From Catenaria anguillulae PL171 (Eukaryota; Blastocladiomycota; Blastocladiomycetes; Blastocladiales; Catenariaceae): a stretch of 29,743 nt of DNA. Both the position numbers and the translations under genes were made by a program. The DNA is taken from the NCBI GenBank assembly GCA_002102555.1, contig MCFL01000288.1, forward strand, positions 1-29,743, written 5' to 3'. Shown here piece by piece: positions 28,523 to 29,743 of this stretch. Within the stretch, counting starts at the first letter, position 1, and every line of letters starts with the position of its first letter. Below the pieces are notes generated by a model. It was not told the origin of the DNA and did not search any database. It saw nothing but the letters and a program-made list of their open reading frames with translations.

Positions 28523-29743
28523 CTACATCATCTCATTGGGGTCCTGCTCAATCCAACCATCCGGCGGCGGGGGGCCCGGCTCGGAGTTCTTGCTCGCCTC
28601 AATCAATGCCAGCAATAACTCGCCCAAGAAATGCCCAGCGTTTTCCGCTGTACCTGCATGCGCGCTTCCCGCCCTTTCCTGGAGCGAAGACTCGGCTTCG
28701 CCCTCGCCTGGAGCGTCTTGGTGCTCTTGATCAGCCTCATCGTCCGCGGCAGCCTGAGCAGCGGCCAAGTCGTTGGTCGCGTCGTCAGTGTGCGCCGCAA
28801 GCGATCCGGAAAAGATGGGAGTATCGAGGACTGGGGAAGAGGTATTTAAGATACAGTCAGAAACCGACCGCGATGGAAAGGGGTGGGAACGAAATGGAGA
28901 TGACGTACGCTCGTTGTTGCTGGCAGAGACGTTGACAGTTTGTGCTTGCTCGTGCGGAATACGTGCATTGATTTCGGCGGCGACTTGGCTCCACGTGTAG
29001 TCCGGGTGCTCTTGCAAGATAGCCTCAAACTCGGACACAAAGGTCGTGTTGTCGGCCGTCCCATAGACGGTTTCGCCGTCGGCCGACGAAGCGATGCACA
29101 CAATGTTGGCGTCCAGCGAGCCCACGTCCAGATCGGCCAAGGTGCCAGCGGATTGTTGGTCGAAAGCAAGTGTCTATGAATGTCCATGTAAGGGGGTGGG
29201 TGATCGGGATGAGCATCAAAACCACTACTGATTACGGAAGAAGTTGCGTTGGTACATACCATATCCACGCCCGCTGGCAACTGCCCAGAATCTCGCGGAT
29301 CTCAGAGTCCAAGATCGGGCCATCCGATGCCCACATGACCTCATTCATCCCATCGGCTTCGCACTCGGCGCTGCCCTCGGCAACGGAACTTGGCCGCCGT
29401 ATCCGAGTGCGCTAAACATGAGCTGATCTCCCGGTTCTGCTTGAGCAACCATGTCACGCAATGTTGACAAGATGTCGTCGCGCGTCACGTCCTGGCCATT
29501 TTTGTCGGTGAGATAGTCGATCTTGCCGTAAATGCCGGTGCTGTCAACGAGGTCGACCATGTGGCCGATGCGGGGCCAAAGACGGGCGTGTGAGGGACCG
29601 ACGGGTGGTCAGGGCAGGTCATGCCAGAAACAAGTGCAGCGTTGGGCAGGTGGGATGGTTGTGCTGGGTGAAGGGAGGTGAATGGGTGTTCAATGAGAAA
29701 TTCCTTCACGATGACAGGGTGGCATTGCTATGCTTGCTTTTTA
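28523..29743 (-). CDS. Metacaspase-like protein (C14 fold) lacking catalytic residues, 5' end outside the window
   Basis: Partial gene running off the right edge. From the 5' side: VKEFLIEH, then KIDYLTDKNGQDVTRDDILS and LRDMVAQAEPGDQLMF, typical of the p20 half of metacaspases. Where the family has a Gly-His-Gly-Gly catalytic loop, this one reads LGYGGQ, with Tyr (codon 29399-29401) in place of the catalytic His. Further on come EADGMNEVMWASDGPILDSE and LPAGVDM, but the expected Asp-Cys-Cys-His-Ser-Gly block is absent; nearby is GFDAHPDH. The p10 part is clear: DANIVCIASSADGETVYG and FVSEFEAILQEHPDYTW. A 78-nt intron (28831-28908) joins SNNE to LLDTPIF, and an acidic Ala/Glu-rich tail follows. 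At least three single-base slips are needed between 29140 and 29380. Likely an inactive paralog, a decaying copy, or a real gene with sequence errors. Confidence 0.7.

Noticed and set aside
29218-29252. Possible 35-nt GTATGT...TAG intron in the metacaspase-like gene
   Set aside because: It is shorter than every other intron here, and the frame stays open through it without splicing.

Overview
The window looks like nuclear DNA of a fungus, most likely an early-diverging (zoosporic, chytrid-like) lineage. The reasons are secreted chitin deacetylases carrying hevein-type CBM18 modules, many short GT-AG introns (about 50 to 100 nt, one near 157 nt), a peroxisomal malate synthase ending in SRL, and fungal-type housekeeping genes. 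This placement is inference. I recognise no transposon, virus-like element, tRNA, rRNA or CRISPR array.

Layout. 0.4-7.6 kb: a head-to-tail array of three paralogous secreted CBM18 + CE4 (NodB) polysaccharide deacetylases. Copy 1 has three CBM18 modules with Thr/Ser linkers; copies 2 and 3 have one CBM18 preceded by a beta-rich N-terminal module that I cannot name. 9.0-11.3 kb: an R3H-domain RNA/ssDNA-binding protein. 11.7-13.9 kb (minus): a Rabex-5/Vps9-type exchange factor with a ubiquitin-interacting motif. 14.1-15.8 kb (minus): a helical-repeat protein with an acidic tail, tentatively Rrn11/TAF1A-like. 16.1-18.9 kb: a large, mostly disordered protein with C-terminal membrane segments, unrecognised. 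19.3-21.4 kb: GPI mannosyltransferase III (Gpi10/PIG-B). 21.6-23.3 kb (minus): malate synthase. 24.0-24.8 kb: a Tim17-like small protein resembling complex I subunit NDUFA11. 25.0-25.7 kb (minus): Yae1. 25.9-27.4 kb (minus): galactokinase. 28.5 kb to the window end (minus, partial): a metacaspase-like protein lacking the catalytic His and the usual Cys signature.

The deacetylase array is the only functionally linked cluster: cell-wall or host-chitin modification, with copies differing in chitin-binding equipment. The other genes are housekeeping (membrane traffic, rRNA transcription, GPI anchors, glyoxylate cycle, respiration, Fe-S protein assembly, sugar metabolism) and do not form a pathway.

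Many conserved frames are interrupted by single-base slips, mostly in runs of 2-4 identical bases. They lie in the first deacetylase, malate synthase, the NDUFA11-like gene, Yae1, galactokinase (at least eight) and the metacaspase-like gene, while the five genes from 9 to 21.4 kb show none. Because protein motifs on both sides of each slip stay intact, uneven sequence quality is more likely than gene decay. Gene ends and intron borders were worked out by eye from splice signals, phase and paralog comparison.
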